Assembly (NCBI GenBank): GCA_910589415.1
Contig: OU342635.1
Coordinates: forward strand, 8,432,001 to 8,496,000
Length of the DNA stretch: 64,000 nucleotides
Direction of reading: 5' to 3'
From: Malachius bipustulatus
Lineage: Eukaryota; Arthropoda; Insecta; Coleoptera; Melyridae
Shown: positions 12,836 to 26,252 of the stretch, one piece after another
Layout: every line of letters begins with the position of its first letter
How positions within the stretch are numbered: position 1 is the first letter of the stretch
Notes under the pieces: generated by a model
Seen by the model: only the letters and a program-made list of their open reading frames with translations
The model's database searches: none
What the model was told of the DNA's origin: nothing
Made by a program: the position numbers and the translations under genes

Positions 12836-13137
12836 TCAATGGTCAAACATTGGTACAATAATTATAAAAAAAAACATACCCTGCTAGAGATGCGATTGTC
12901 AATTTGACAAAGAAAGGGGTTTCTTTCCTTGATTCTGTCATTCTGACAAATATTAAAAATTTCAGTCTTCCAATTAACTCCGAATTCTTCTGCAAACTGG
13001 CCAAACTACCACAATTAATTCATCAACCACACTACCATTATTAGTCACATACTTTGACATAAATTTGACATCCCGAATCTAAATCTAAAGTGTTTCGGAA
13101 GAAGTCTCGTCAATCAAATTATTAGAATATCGCGAAA
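12836..13137. promoter_or_regulatory. Probable shared (bidirectional) promoter region
   Basis: About 300 bp separate the candidate minus-strand start at 12835 from the plus-strand ATG at 13138. No TATA box is evident near either start. The short head-to-head spacing suggests a common promoter, which is an inference from layout only. Confidence 0.3.
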
Positions 13138-13467
13138 ATGAATACATCAGAGAACACAGTAACCCAGAACGCTTGTAGCACTGTCAGCAGGTTGGAAGAG
13201 ACGGTCAATAAGATCGCAGAGACTGTCAAAAGCTTCGCTACTGAGGTGGATGAGATAAGGAGCAACCTGGAGCAGAACAGTGACTTGTTTGAAGGGCTCG
13301 ATGTTCATAATCGGGGGCCAACTACCGGGAGTTCGAATGGAGATCTGCGGGATAGACAGAAGTTCGCTCAGTTCGTGTCTGAAGCTCTTCAAGATTTGTC
13401 GGCTGAGACTGCTGATCAGGCTATTTTGGAAATTGTGGATATTCTATTCAAGTATAGACAAGGATAG
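13138..13467 (+). CDS. Small coiled-coil protein with a BESS-like C-terminal motif
   Basis: A 109-codon ATG-initiated frame with an A-rich start context (GCGAAAATG). Residues about 18-48 form a heptad-like helix (LEETVNKIAETVKSF...), then a Gly/Ser/Asn-rich linker (about 57-70). Residues about 75-107 (KFAQFVSEALQDLSAETADQ...) resemble the pattern of the BESS protein-interaction motif found in insect nuclear proteins that often also carry a MADF domain; no MADF domain is present. Base composition is clearly more balanced than the surroundings, which supports coding. Family assignment is tentative, and a subunit of a coiled-coil adaptor complex is another possibility. It is divergent with the carrier gene. 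Confidence 0.6.
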   Translation: MNTSENTVTQNACSTVSRLEETVNKIAETVKSFATEVDEIRSNLEQNSDLFEGLDVHNRGPTTGSSNGDLRDRQKFAQFVSEALQDLSAETADQAILEIVDILFKYRQG

Positions 13468-14229
13468 ACAAAAAGGTTGATCGATCTGGTGGCTTATGAA
13501 GGGGTGCTGCTAAAACTCGGTGAATTTACGTTTTTCATCACGTTGCATAATTTTGATGCAAATGAAAGTCCTAATCCGCATTCCTTTTGACGAAGTAAAA
13601 AGATTATCAATTTGAGTTGTTTGTATTTTAAATTCAATGTGTGCCCGTAAATGTGTGAGCCCGTAAATGTTGGAGGCCTTTTATGAAGAGCTCTTTTCGT
13701 TAAAAATTCATGTTGATATTTGATGAAACTGTGTTACCGGGTAATTGAATTTTAATAATGAAACTGCGCCATGTTTGAAATCAACCACTCATTCGATTTT
13801 GGATGTGAATTAGGGATTTCGTTCCGCTAATATTATTATTACGACTGTATGGACGTACTTTATTATTCCGTCGTCAATTTGTTTCCATTTTTCTGTTTTA
13901 TTGCTGCATTGGCTAAATCCACAGCACTGGCACAGAAATTTATTGAATTATTATCTCGATTCAGAATTCCCAGTGCCTGTTGTTGTTTATAACACGCCGG
14001 TATCAAGATAAGCCCTAGTTTTGTATTTGTTTATGGCAATCGACAGCATATGTCGAAGCGGGTGGTATTTGTGCAACGAATTGTTATCTCCTAGATTATT
14101 AATTAGGTATTACAGAACATGATTCGTGTGTAATTGATCAATTACATACCATAATGTTAGTGAAATTTATTACCTAGTTTTTAGTCCATGTTAGCAAAAC
14201 TAATTAGCTCCATTCCATTGCATGATTAA
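13468..14229. other. 3' flank of the small gene and non-coding DNA
   Basis: No further gene. The 13780-14100 stretch is less AT-rich and has homeodomain-like TAAT/ATTA strings. It shares a short string, ATTCCCAGTGCCTGT, with 28459 onward (ATTCCCAGCGCCTGT), which may be a recurrent regulatory word or coincidence. Confidence 0.3.
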
Positions 14230-14275
14230 GTAATCATCCAGTAGGTACCTACCTAGGTACCTACTGGATGATTAC
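14230..14275. repeat. Perfect palindrome, 21-bp arms with a 4-nt loop
   Basis: Positions 14230-14250 and 14255-14275 are exact reverse complements (outer end GTAATCATCCAGTAGG) separated by ACCT. Arm perfection in otherwise drifting DNA suggests recent origin or selection. It could be a tiny transposon footprint, a cruciform-forming site or a small hairpin RNA. Confidence 0.9.
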
Positions 14276-15758
14276 TGTGCACCTAACATAACGTTATAAC
14301 TTTGGCATCAATATTTAATATATATATATTAACAATTCAATTTTGATTATGTTGACGTCCTCTCCACAACTTCTCTGATTTTTTCCCCGATTCCCCGAAA
14401 CCCCCCACATCGTCTTTTATCAACTTTGGTAATAAAATCATCTCAACAGAACTCCGCCACATGTTTTCTTCTTTCGGGATTTGTTCTTTTCCAAAATCCC
14501 ACATGGTATTTTACCAACTTTGGCATCAAGATCATTTATGAGTACTTGCCATTGCTTACACCCAAAAACTTTGGAATTCAAATCGTCCATCGATATTTAC
14601 GACTAAAATCTTATGTCTTATTTCTGGTCTTCTAATTCACCTCCACACATGGAGGTGACATCACATCTTCCCCAATGTATTTTTGTTTTCACATAATTTA
14701 TATCGTGCTTGCTTGACTTTTGTCACTGAGTCTAACTAAAAGCTTATGGTTTATTTCTAGTCTTCCACTTCCAATAATTATTCCTCCATATCTTTTCCAC
14801 TGCATTATTTTTTCTCACATAACCTACATCTTTTTTCTTGACTATAACAGCAAATTTCTCGCAAATTCGATCAGATCAAAGTTTTCGATTACTTGATTCT
14901 GCTTCTGTCTCTCTCTATCGATTCTCTAGTCCAAATCCTGCTTTTATTGGCCACTATTATCGGCTGAAAGCTTCTGGGAGATTTCTGAACATCTCGAGAT
15001 CTTCAGATAATTTTGCTTCCACTTTTTCTCCTTCCCTCACTCATTGTACATCTAACTCTTTTGTATTGACACTAAATTGACTATAACCTTCGTCAGATCA
15101 AAGTTTTGGTATGTTTAGCACCTCTACGATTTCTTTATAGAACTTCTTCCACATCTTTTTCCCAACTTCTTCTTTTTTAAGCGCCTCTTTTTAATGTACT
15201 TTACTTCAACTCCAAACTTTTTCTTCTTAACATGTACCTCATGACTCTTTCATGTGTTTTTACGCAAAAAATTAACCATCTACCTCAGATCAGATCTATT
15301 GATTTTCTATCTACTTTTTGTAACTTCCTAGAACTTCCCAACATCTTTCTCCCAGCTTCTTAAAAGAATACCATGTAGTTCTCTGTCCTAGTTTTTGATT
15401 GAAAGCGCCCTGCAATATTGTCGGCTCAAAGTCTATGAAATATAAAGAAAGAAAAAATTAGAGAAAAAATAGGTTTTTGTTATTAGTTATTTAAGCATTG
15501 TTGCCATGTCCAGGACAATTTAAAACAATTTAAGGACTAAGATAATGTTATCATGCAGAATATTCCTCTGAACCGCTCCCCAAAAAGGGGAAAATAATGC
15601 CGAATTTCCTAAATATAGAATTTCCGCTTTGGGGAAATTTAAGAAACTTAACAAAACTATGAAACTTTACAAGCAAACGATTTGAAAATTTAAATCTAAT
15701 CTAAGATGGGGGAATTTTTAATAGATAGTAGGTACCTTTAAGTTTTTTCTTTTTTCAT
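14276..15758. repeat. T-rich degenerate repeats, non-coding
   Basis: The stretch is pyrimidine-rich on the plus strand and repeats short phrases at irregular spacing, for example CAACTTTGG near 14420 and 14516, and CAGATCAAAGTTTT near 14873 and 15094. No coding sequence is supported; the frames at 14426-14635 and 14838-15080 are by-products of composition. Confidence 0.4.
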
Positions 15759-15779
15759 TTGATACAAAATACAAGTTAT

Positions 15780-16310
15780 ATGTGCACTTTTTACACATTA
15801 TTTTCATATAATTTTCCCTATTTTCATATTATTTCCACCATATTTCCACATGACTTCCACATTATTTCCACTATTTCTAAATTTTTCTTCTATTTCCACT
15901 TTCCATTTAATTTTTACTATTTACAATTATTTCCAGTTATTTCCACACTTTTCCCATTTATGTTTACCATAGTGTGCAATTATTTCCACGGGTGAACACT
16001 TTCTCTGAAAGTATTTCCACTTTATGTCCACTATTGCCACATTTCTGAATAATTCTTTCTATTACCACATTACTTTCACCTATTTCAACTATTTCTATTT
16101 TGTTTTCACTATTTACAGTTATTTCCACATTATTTGTATTATTTTCTCATTATTTTCATTTATTTCCACTATTTCCATTTAGTTTTTTAAATACCAATTA
16201 TTTCCAGTTACTTTCACACTATACTTATTTATTTTTAAGATAGTGTGCAATTATTTCCACGGGTGAATCCCCTCTTTGAAAATATTTCCACGAGTGAACA
16301 CCCCCTCGAA
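15780..16310. repeat. TTTCCAC-rich tandem repeat, higher-order unit of 271 bp
   Basis: About eleven copies of TTTCCAC are scattered in a T/C-rich background. A 28-bp stretch beginning ATAGTGTGCAATTATTTCC occurs at 15969 and again, identical, at 16240. A further matched pair (AATTATTTCCAGTTA) lies at about 15924 and 16196. This gives a duplicated unit of 271 bp. It is a diverged minisatellite, not a gene. Confidence 0.75.
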
Positions 16311-19300
16311 CTTTTCTGATTCCAGACGAAAATTGGGGGATAAAAGAAGATCGAATTACCAAACGAAGTTTCCAACTTTGGGGATATTTAAAACTATTAA
16401 GGGATGGAGGAGTTTTTCATGAACAATTTCATCCAGTATTCGTCAACTGTGAGGAAATTTCAAATCAAATTTTAATAAAGAAATTTAAAACAACTTAGGG
16501 ATGACGGTAGTTATATCCCAATGTTATGAAAGATAAATTCATAACAAAGAGAAAAATCAATTAATATTGATAAATGCACCGTTGCCAACTCTACGAAAAT
16601 TTAATGGTACCTATTATAGAACAGAAGCAATTTAAGGAGATTATTAAAAAAAAAATTAAAATTTTCATGTCGGGCTGTGGGCGTAAATGAATAAAATAAA
16701 CAACAAGAGTTTATCATGCCAAAGAGCTGCACTTATTCCATAATTTCGTATAGATTACGCGAATTGTATGAAAATTGCCTGAAAGCGTCTCTACAACCAA
16801 TTTCTCCAGTAAAATCTGCATCAGGTAATCAAATAAAATGAGCAAAATGGAAAGTCTCCTCCTGTATACTCAGCTATATAGGAAGGACTTTCTGCATAAT
16901 TCTCGACTGTTTTCCTCTCTGAGCAAAACCTCTCTAGGAAATGAAATGCTGGATCGTCAGTTCCTCCCTATAATGAATTTCATTACCTTTTTTCCGCCAG
17001 AGAAAACCGTCAAGAAGCGAAGTTAATTGAGATTTTTAATAACCCCCTTGCATATTTATCACTCTACTACATGGAACGGAATTAGGGTTAATTTACCCTT
17101 AGATCATGAGAGTGTCACCCAGCCCCCGATGCATCTTCCTCTTTTTGTCGGAACATCGGTGCGAGTGAGGAATTTCAGCGGATGTAAGCAATTTGCTGTT
17201 GTGGCTGCCTCGCGAGATCGATGGGGGACCATCTGTCCTCCCTCCGGGGGTGGTGAATAATGTTCCTCCTCAGGGGTGGCTTGGAAGAAGCCGGAACCGG
17301 CTCGACATGGATGTATAGGACCTCGGCTACCCCTATAATAAGGATGGAAGGACTATAATAAGGATGGAACTTATCCTCACCCCCCGGGAGACATAGCTTT
17401 ACTCTCGCGGGGGTGCGAATCTTTCACCACAATGCTAATATCCGGAATATTAATCCAGTTATGCTGGTCTAAATTATGCGGGAGTGGATCAGAATAAACG
17501 CTTGCCTTGACGCGGGATGTTTTAAAGAACATCCCAACAATGACTGCAATATGCATATCTAATTTAATTTATAAATTTTATTAAATTTGCAGGTTTTAAT
17601 ATTTTATTAACGCTTTTTAAGAGGTAATAAACCCTTAAGTGACTCATAGATTTAGATTATAATTAATCGTAAAAATATAGTCTAGACTTAGTGACTTGAT
17701 TATTATTGCTTAGGAAACATTAAAAAGAGAGATTGATTATTATTGTTCGTCGATTTTGAGAAAACGATTCAAATAGATTCATATTAATTGCTATTACATT
17801 TATTATCACTTCCAAGGGGTGAGATAGATTGTCGAAATTGCAGAAGAGGGAAGTTATTATAACTGAAGCAGTACATCATCTTTAGAGAAGGGTCGTAGTT
17901 TGACATGATCCTTGATGAATGTTGATCTGGAAGCGCTTTATCGCTTGGCCGGTGGTAGTCTGTACTCGTATCATCCCGTCCATAGGCGTAGATTTCTGGA
18001 GAGCGAGAGGAACACTAATACTAACACTAACTGACCTCCTATGTATATCCTTCCATCCTTCCCCTATCACCCTTCTTCCTTGTCTATTGTTGTTGAGCTT
18101 ATTACTTATGGTATTAATTAGTCGGATTATCCCCGCCACTGTCTGGCAGGTTATAAACCTTCCCCTTGTGCATCTTAAGCACTAAGCACCTCTAGTCACG
18201 AACTATTACACCAAACTATTCATCATCCAGGTAAACACCCCTGAATGGTCCTGTAACTGGTCTCATTAATGCCGCTTTATGCGAGTTTCAGGAAGAGGGA
18301 TGTAAGATTAAGATTACCCCCATCTCTTCTTATTCATTCGGGGGATATCAACTCCTCCAGACTAGCTCCTCAGAAGTCTTATCTGCACCGGTTGTGTAAT
18401 AGAGAACGGGGTAGCTTTGGGGAATGGTAATAGCAGTCAATATCGAGCTAATGCAGGATTCCGGTGGTGGCGGAGCACGCAGAGCGGTTGTTGTTATTCG
18501 CTCCTAATTCCAGCAACCATGGCCCACAAAGGCATAAGCGAGTCCTGCCTTGGCGGCGGTTCCGTTTCCGGTTTATTGTCCACAGAGAGGCCGGAAACGG
18601 CGGCAATTTCCTGTGTCGGCGGAGGGAGTACGGGCCAGGTGAGGGAGGCGGCTCCAGACAGAGCGCCGTTTATGGTTCATTCAAGCAGGATCGTAACCGG
18701 TTTATCGTTTCCTGTTGTTATAAATGTCAAACGTGACGCCCTGATTGCAATACGACGCTATGGCCACGCCGCAAGCGGGATCGATTACTACACCCCCATA
18801 CCAGTCTCGTCCCATATCCTCCGGGGTGTCTATGGACGGCTTTGATTGCTCGTCCCAGTTAATCTCTGTTAAGTTTCGAGTGCATGCAGTTAGAGTACTT
18901 TTGATAATTCACCCGTAAGCTGGAGGGATTGCAGACGGGATATTTTGCTCTCGCTTACATGTGCACTTAGTTTGACCAGATTTATTTTAATATATCTGAA
19001 TATATTTAAATTTTTTCCGTGTGAATAAAATCAGGATAAATACAGATCCTTGTATCTCCATGCAGGACAAAATGATAGAACCTGTCAGAAAAAATATAAA
19101 GAGAAATGGTAGCTCCAGTTCTGGGGACAAATTTCTTAAATCGTTCTTTTGTATCCAAAAACATCTTTTTTATTAAAGCAAAACGTGTGTTCTCATCCTA
19201 AATTTAACGAATTTGTCGTTGATCGTAATTAATTTTCATTATATCAGTTAGACAAGAGATGAAGCAATTTTTATCTTTTATTTTATTTTATAGATTATTA

Positions 19301-20640
19301 GTTACAAAAGCGAGAAATGCAGCGCGAACCGCGAACGCGTCATAGCTTGACTCGTGAATATTAGATCGAGGCTCCAAAATAGCACGGTAATAAACAAAGC
19401 AAATTCGAGCGTGGATTGGCGAGAAATCAACCAATCGAGATGATTTTTTTTCTTCTAAATACTGGAAATTGAGTCCACTTTAAATTAATAAACCGTCGAT
19501 GAGGGTCTCAGATGTAGTGGAAAACAGCTACACGCGGAGAAATCGGGCGCAAGAACTTTTGGAAAAAAACTTTCAACATTTTGGATGCTAATTACCTTTT
19601 TACCTTTTTACCAGTACATTGGGGAGTTTTTATTGATATAGTCTTAATTAAAGAGTAGATCCTGACAAGTACAACAACCACAAGACGATTGTTGTGGGAT
19701 GATTAGAACGCGAGATAGGGGCGGTTAAAAAAATCAAAAATGTCAGCGGATGGGGCAATTTAAGGAATGCTCTAATTTCTGGTTAATAGGGTGAATTGAA
19801 GACCCGTCTTTCGAATAAGAAACAAAAGAAAAAATGAAAACTATGAGAAAACTATGAAAAAAACTATGATAAAAAAATGAAAACTAACTAGAAAAATTAT
19901 TTAAAAAAAAACTATAAACATAAATTGTCATTTAAAAGGTGCCCTAGATGCTGGTAAAAAAAAACAGTTCTGTAAATAAGTAAGAATCTGAATTCATAAA
20001 ACGCAAGGTATTTGATTGAATGATGAAGGATTGCTAGTCCTTTGAAACTGGTGAGAAACCTGCCCATTCGTTAAATTCACGAAACTTATGACTAAAAAAA
20101 TATTCTTCAAGTTCCAGAAAAAAAAAGTTAGCTTCCATTCTGGGAAAAAAACACCGCCCAATTCTTGGAATGAATATAATTCTACACAAAAATAGAGCCG
20201 TAATATTATACTGGGCTATTTCAGAATCTTCATGAAAATCTGTACCTAGTTGAATTATAAATAAATTGTAATAACACAGCAGGACCGGTATTTTGTAACC
20301 AGACCGGGGAAATCTATTTTTTTTATTTTTTCAGTCGATGGAGTCGGACCTTCCCTGTCTTTTGACATGTGTCGTAAAAATTTTATATATTGACCTACAG
20401 AGACCAGGCACCGCTCATTTCTCCGCTCTTCGTTTTTTCATCTACTACCCGGTAGTCATGGCAAAAAAATTTATTTTCGCAAATGCGCGCTTGGCGCGCA
20501 ATTAGAAAAAAAGTCTTTTTTTTCTTGCGTTTTTGGGGGTGAAGGAAGGGGGTGGGGAAAATTTTTTCTTCACCACTGAACGGCTTTTTTTTTATCTTTA
20601 ATTTGAGCTCCACTTGAACCCCATCCGACCATAAATAAGG
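16311..20640. other. Gene desert with GC-richer islands
   Basis: No protein gene is supported. Segments near 15600-15730 and 16370-16420 repeat TTTGGGGA-type phrases. Two islands stand out from the AT-rich background: 17050-17560 and 18380-18860, both GC-richer and with more CpG. Their frames (for example 18417-18845) have no recognisable protein. They may be regulatory modules of a neighbouring gene; this rests on composition alone. Confidence 0.35.
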
Positions 20641-20659
20641 GCACAACGAACCGGCAAAG

Positions 20660-21257
20660 TCTAGGCTTTATTGCGGGCGAACGGAGAGAGGTGGGGGGTT
20701 CTTGTTAGGCTCATTGGAAAGAGAAAACATTTATGTATTTATTTATTTGTTTTTTTTTCGTGCGTATCTTGCCCGCGCGCGCGAGTTATACATGAAGATC
20801 TCTCTTTAAACCGGGCGAGAAAGATATCCGAGCAGCCGTGGGCGGAGCTTACGCTCTCCGCTTGTCTATACTCCGGGCACAGTCACGATCGGCCGGGAAC
20901 GCGCGCTCGGAATTTATTTTCGAATGCTTGTTCGCTCGTACCTCGCTCAATTATGGATCGATTTTGAAAATTCTTGCTTGCTTTTGATCGCTGAACGATC
21001 GGGAATGAAAAAACACATCGAGTTACTGTTTTTTTCATCTGCTGGCGGGTCGATTTTTCTTACATTTGGGCCGTTGTTGGCCTTGTTTTTCATTCTCAGT
21101 CGCGCTCTCTTATCTTGCTAGCCTTCTATTGTTTTCCCGGGATGAGCGCCGGGTTCACGAAAACAATAGGCAGGTACACAATAGAAAGAGGCTCTACACA
21201 AAAGACTGCATCTCGATCTATTCATGGTCAAGCGAGTGCAGCACATGGCTGCTTCAG
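20660..21257 (+). promoter_or_regulatory. Candidate promoter and non-coding first exon
   Basis: This GC-richer, CpG-bearing stretch ends in a strong donor, GCTTCAG|GTAAGAAA, at 21257/21258. Frames inside it lack a protein signal, so the exon would be mostly 5'UTR. A plus-strand gene beginning here would have a very long first intron, perhaps including the candidate exon at 35494. No downstream coding exon has been matched to it. Confidence 0.35.
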
Positions 21258-24200
21258 GTAAGAAAATTATTTCGAGAATGGATGAAAGAGTGTTTTCCAA
21301 CTTTCTCTAGAATTTGCCGGTTCGTTGTGCTCTTATTTATGGTCGGATCGGGTTTAAGTTAACTGGTAAAAAACATGTTACATTCATCGAATTAAAGGAA
21401 TTCTAGACAAGAAGTAAAGCTCTCAGCTCTAGAATCTTACTTCAAAAATTAGAAAGAAATCGCAAAATGAAAGGAAATTAACTGAAACTTTGAGAAAGTA
21501 ATAACGTGCTAGATTCTAAGAATTCAGGTGAATTCCAGACAATAAAATAGCTCATAATATAATGACAACTTCAGAATGTTTATTCAAATAAGGTAAAACA
21601 AAATGAGAAATATACAAAAATAGTTCGATTCTTAGATACTATACGTGGGCCTCAAAAGGCGTAATACAAAGAACTGGTAGGTTGAATATTCTATGTCTCT
21701 TGAGATTTGAGAGAATTTTAGGGATAAAATAAAACCTCAATTTACCCCCAAACTCCCAAATTAACACCTCTAAAATTCAATTCACTCGGTTAGAAATAGA
21801 ATGAGGAATGGTAATGGAAATTTTATAAAAAGAACGTGCTCGATTCTTTAGATTAATAAGAATTCTACACGAAAGATATAAATTGCTTTACTTAGAGACC
21901 CTAAAAACATCAATAAAACAAAACTCCAATTGTATACGGGTTGAAAGAGCAAGAATTGCTACAACCTGAAATCTGATAAATGCGACTCAATTTAGAATTT
22001 CGACCGACGAATACAAGAAAGAGAAAACCCGGAAAAAGCCCGATTCCTCCAAGAAGATGCTTACTCAGAGATTAATAACGTAGACTCGTCGTCGAGTTGA
22101 TAGAAAGCACCTGTAGCATTTCTCACTTACTTCAATCTCCTATAATGCACCCCATTTTTGAATAATCCTTCCTGTAACGCCACGATAGTAAACTGTTCAC
22201 TGTTCGCTGCTAGTCGAATCATCAAAAAGGGACTAGTCTTGTTGGAGCAACTGGAGATGCAACTATTCCATTACCAAGTTCTCAACAACACCAATTAGAG
22301 GGTCGGTTTAACTTACCAACCCCGTAGATGGGGAGAAGCCGCATTATGTTGCAGGGGCAGGAGTGTCCTGCAGTTGCGAATTAGAACAGTTAGGGGTGAC
22401 AAGTGACCCGAGATCGGCCCTCGTTAGCTGGCTACCATCACAACTTCTTACTAACTAGGTTAAGATGCTGCAAGAATAACATAACTGAGAGGGTTTGTTT
22501 TGTACACGCTGGGATCTTTCTTATTAGACCCCATTGTTCTTAATTCGTTTTACTCTTGAATCTAATAAAAGATTCGCATTTCTCCTGAATTGTGAATGAG
22601 GGAAGATGGGGAATTGGTATTTATAAAGGAGAGAGAAGTTTAAAACTACTCATTTCCCTGAGGGTTGAGTAAAACACAACCCTTATTCATGCGAGACATG
22701 TAGCGATATTGGGAAACTTCTGGGGACTGTTTGACAAACAGGATAACCACATGGGGGTTGTAGTGATTTCAGAGCGAGTAATTAAACCTTCTAAACTACC
22801 ATCTGGAGTATAAATTTAGCTAAATTAGATTAATAATAATTTACTCGTGCATTTTCTATCTGTTTGAGGGTGAATTGAGTAATACGAATAGATTCTAATA
22901 AGGGTTGTAAAATATCTGTTTGAAAATTGAAAGGGGAGAAATTCTAGTTGTTAGCATTCCATGAACCGATCACACTAATAATAATTGAGATGCTCCTTTT
23001 GTTATTATTGTCATTGTTGAGGACTTCTTTTGACTTGAATTGGGGCTGAAATTCATTAACGAAACCTTGGGGAGGGCTTAAGACTTAAGGAATCTCAGAT
23101 TATAATTATAATCATTTAATAATGGAACTCTTACTATAATTTGGATTGTTCTGTGCTGAGTTTCTCGCTCAATGAAATTTTCAAGGTATAGAGTTTCCCA
23201 GAGTTAATTTTCTTAGCTAATTATAAGTAATCTGATTATATTTCCATTCGATTTAGTTGTACCTATTAGTGAGGTTTCTTTTAAAATCTAGATCAAATGC
23301 TAGAATAGTTTTCCTTTCGACTGAAAATTTATATAAAGTAGACCTTACTTTGATCTCTTCCTCCAGATTCAATTAATTTATTCAAAACTTGCCAACAAAA
23401 GATACAAATAAACGGAACGATTCAACTCATTTTAATTGGTTTATCTTTCAGATTTAAACTCTGGAAGTTTCACAAAAGAATAACATCCCGAGCAGGTTTT
23501 CCGCTCCTGCCAGTTTCCGCTCGAATTCTTCAAGAACGGTAACTTATTAATCCGCTTACATTCGTGAAATAAGAATTTCCCACGCCGATCTACAACATCA
23601 ACATCAGAGTTGAGATATCTCAGAAATAGTTTCTGCTTTCTGTCTTCATCACGTAACAGGCAAAGGAATAATCACCTCTGATGTCACCATAAAGGCAAGA
23701 AAGATGTCACTCACTGTCACTGTCAACCCTGACGGCGGGGGAAAACCACCCTATTTACCGACCACACCTGCTCTATAGGGTGATGCAATGAACCAGTCTG
23801 GAAAGCTGACAGTGGAGCTACTTATGTTCCGGGCGTGATTTCAAGGGAAAACCTGACACCGTGCTGTAACAGTCTCGATTCCATTTACACCCGACATTCT
23901 TCCTTTAGAAACACACCCTCATGGAATGTACATGCGATGACAATTAAGACAATAATGGACGACGTGTAGTGTGACATTATTATTATAGGAATCTGATGTT
24001 TAATAATTAAGCCAATGTTGAAACGGTCTTAGAAATGAATGTCGGAAACTTGGGTTTGATTCTTGGATGAGTGTAAAATTTCAGTTAACTCTAACGACAA
24101 ATAACTTCAGTTTCTAGATTGTTAATCCTTTAAAAGGTTACTTCAGGGATATATAATTACTCAAAGATTTATCTCTCCAAATTGATGGTCCAGATATTTT

Positions 24201-24300
24201 CAATCCCAAAAATTGTAGAGCTGCTTTCTTTTAATTTTCCTTACTACTATAGAAGTGAAAATTGAAGATTTTACACGTAGACTCAACTTAATTTGATTAA
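21258..24300. other. Non-coding, with old repeats and GC-richer patches
   Basis: Between 21380 and 22060 phrases such as GCTAGATTCT/GCTCGATTCT and GAATTC(C/T)A(G/C)AC recur every 100-400 bp, resembling a decayed tandem array. Patches at 22200-22460 and 23450-23950 are GC-richer and contain short palindromes, for example TGCAGGGGCAGGAGTGTCCTG. A TTTCAG acceptor-like site lies at 23451. No gene is supported. Confidence 0.3.
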
Positions 24301-24319
24301 TAATTTGAGATGGGAGAAT

Positions 24320-25030
24320 GGGGATTTTTTCGAAAAAATCTACTTTGTGGAGCGTGTAACTCAAAAACGGCTGGGAATTCGAAAGTCACGTACGGAATAA
24401 AAGTTGTAGATAATTTAAGAACTTTTACTTACAATGAAAATTTTTTGAGATATAACCAGAAACCCCAAAAGTGGTACCTTTCCTCCTTCCCAGCACTCTG
24501 AACAAGTTTCTGAAGGATCGCTTGGGTACCTTTTCACGCACTCTACACCTCCCTTTTAGGGATTCATTGACTGGATTAAATGCTCATGAAATTATCAAAA
24601 ACTTTTATTTTATAGCTTTTTTTTTCGAATTCTCAACCGTTTTCGAACTACACGCTCTTTCTCTAATGAATATTTTACACGATATGAAGGAATATTTGGT
24701 GAAAAATGTGAGGTAAAATGATTTTATCCAAAAATATCTACTTTTGTGAAGCATGTGATGTAAGCAACTCATAATCGGTTGGTAATTCTAAAATCACGAG
24801 TAGAATAAAAATAATTGTAGAAAATTGTAAGGAGTTTCATTTATTATTTTCCCTACGACGCACTACTTTTCAAATTTAACCGGGAACCCTGAAAGTAGGA
24901 TCTTTTCCCCCTCCTCTCCCCTCCCCTGCTCCGGCTCATCACCCAGACGTTAGTACTTTTGGTATGTTTACTCACTAAACACCCTGACCAAGTTTCTGAA
25001 GAAATTGCTCATGCGCTTGACCAGCCCACA
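24320..25030 (+). repeat. Two-copy degenerate direct repeat
   Basis: The segments 24325-24530 and 24728-25015 are diverged direct repeats. Both contain ATCTACTTT(T)GTG, then TCACG(T/A), AATAAAA, GAACCC/AAACCCC and finally AAGTTTCTGAAG. The spacing is about 405-480 bp. No ORF is shared between the copies, so it is probably an old non-coding duplication. Confidence 0.5.
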
Positions 25031-26250
25031 CCGCCTTCCTTGCCTGGAGTTAATATCTATAACTCTTTTATGAGCCTAAAATTGACTTTAGATTCACCTT
25101 TCGGAATTTTTAACCAATCATATACTTAAAAGAATAAAAAAATTACAATTCAAATGTCATCATCATTGTCAAGACTCACAAAGGAACAGCCACAAAGAAA
25201 AAAATCATAAGTAATTCCAGGTTGTTTGGACGTATGAGTAGATACAATAAGACATTATCAGTGATAATTTAAGCTTGAATTAATTTTCTTTCGCAGATTA
25301 AAGCTATTTCCGTGACGTAATCAGTTGCAAAACCTATTGTAATAATTCGATTTGAATTCTTTGACGATTTGCCAAAATTATTTCATTAATCTTCAAGATT
25401 AAAGAGAAATATTTTTAATCGTAAATAATTATTTAAGACAGACGATTCAATTTCTCGATTATAAGACTCTTATTATTACAATTTTTACACGTGAACTTTC
25501 TTGAAGACTATGAGTTTTCAAAACGTTGCCTTCATTTTAATCAACATTATTAATTGACTGGTTTTTAATCAAATTAGTTCTAAACAATAATTGAAATTGT
25601 CGATTGAATGGATTGAAATACTGTTTCAAATATTAAATCGATCAGTGGGGTGAACATGAAAGGTGAACTTCATATTAATGTAATTTCCTTGACTGGAGGT
25701 AATTTAATTCGTGAATTTAAGGGATTTTTATTGAAGGCGGTGATTGAAATTTTCGTTTCTGGAATCGAATCTGGAAAAAATTTAAATTCATTTCCTGATG
25801 TTTTTTCTAGAATCAAATCCGATATCAAATAAAACTTGTTATCATTTTTTTGTGCTCAGAGATTTCTTTTTTTTATTTTCCTTTGAAAGGTAGTAAAAAT
25901 CTAATGAAATGTTAAGAAATGGTATTAATGTTTGATTTAAGAGTTCCACTATTTTAATTTTTTGAATTTCATAGATTTTTGTTTAATTTCTAATAATTAA
26001 AATGAAATGTTCGTGGAACTTTTATTGGTATTTTTGATGTAAGGCTTTCCATATTTGCATTTTTGAAAATATTTTACCTAATTTATATATCAAACTTTGT
26101 GAGTAAAAAAGAATCTGAACAGAAAATTTCCACGTTTTGCCAAATTTATGATACAAAACTATTCCAGACTCCCTAAGTTTGATTTTTTCCTTTTTTTTCC
26201 TTTTCTTGTAACTGTTTCTTTTATATGTATGTTTTTTTATTAGTTGGCTT
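25031..26250. other. AT-rich non-coding DNA
   Basis: Nothing recognisable. The 60-codon frame at 25650-25832 has no family resemblance. Confidence 0.4.
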
Positions 26251-26252
26251 GT

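Noticed and set aside
18417..18845. 142-codon frame in a GC-richer island
   Set aside because: Overlapping frames are open because of GC content; no domain, no splice or start support. Treated as possible regulatory DNA.
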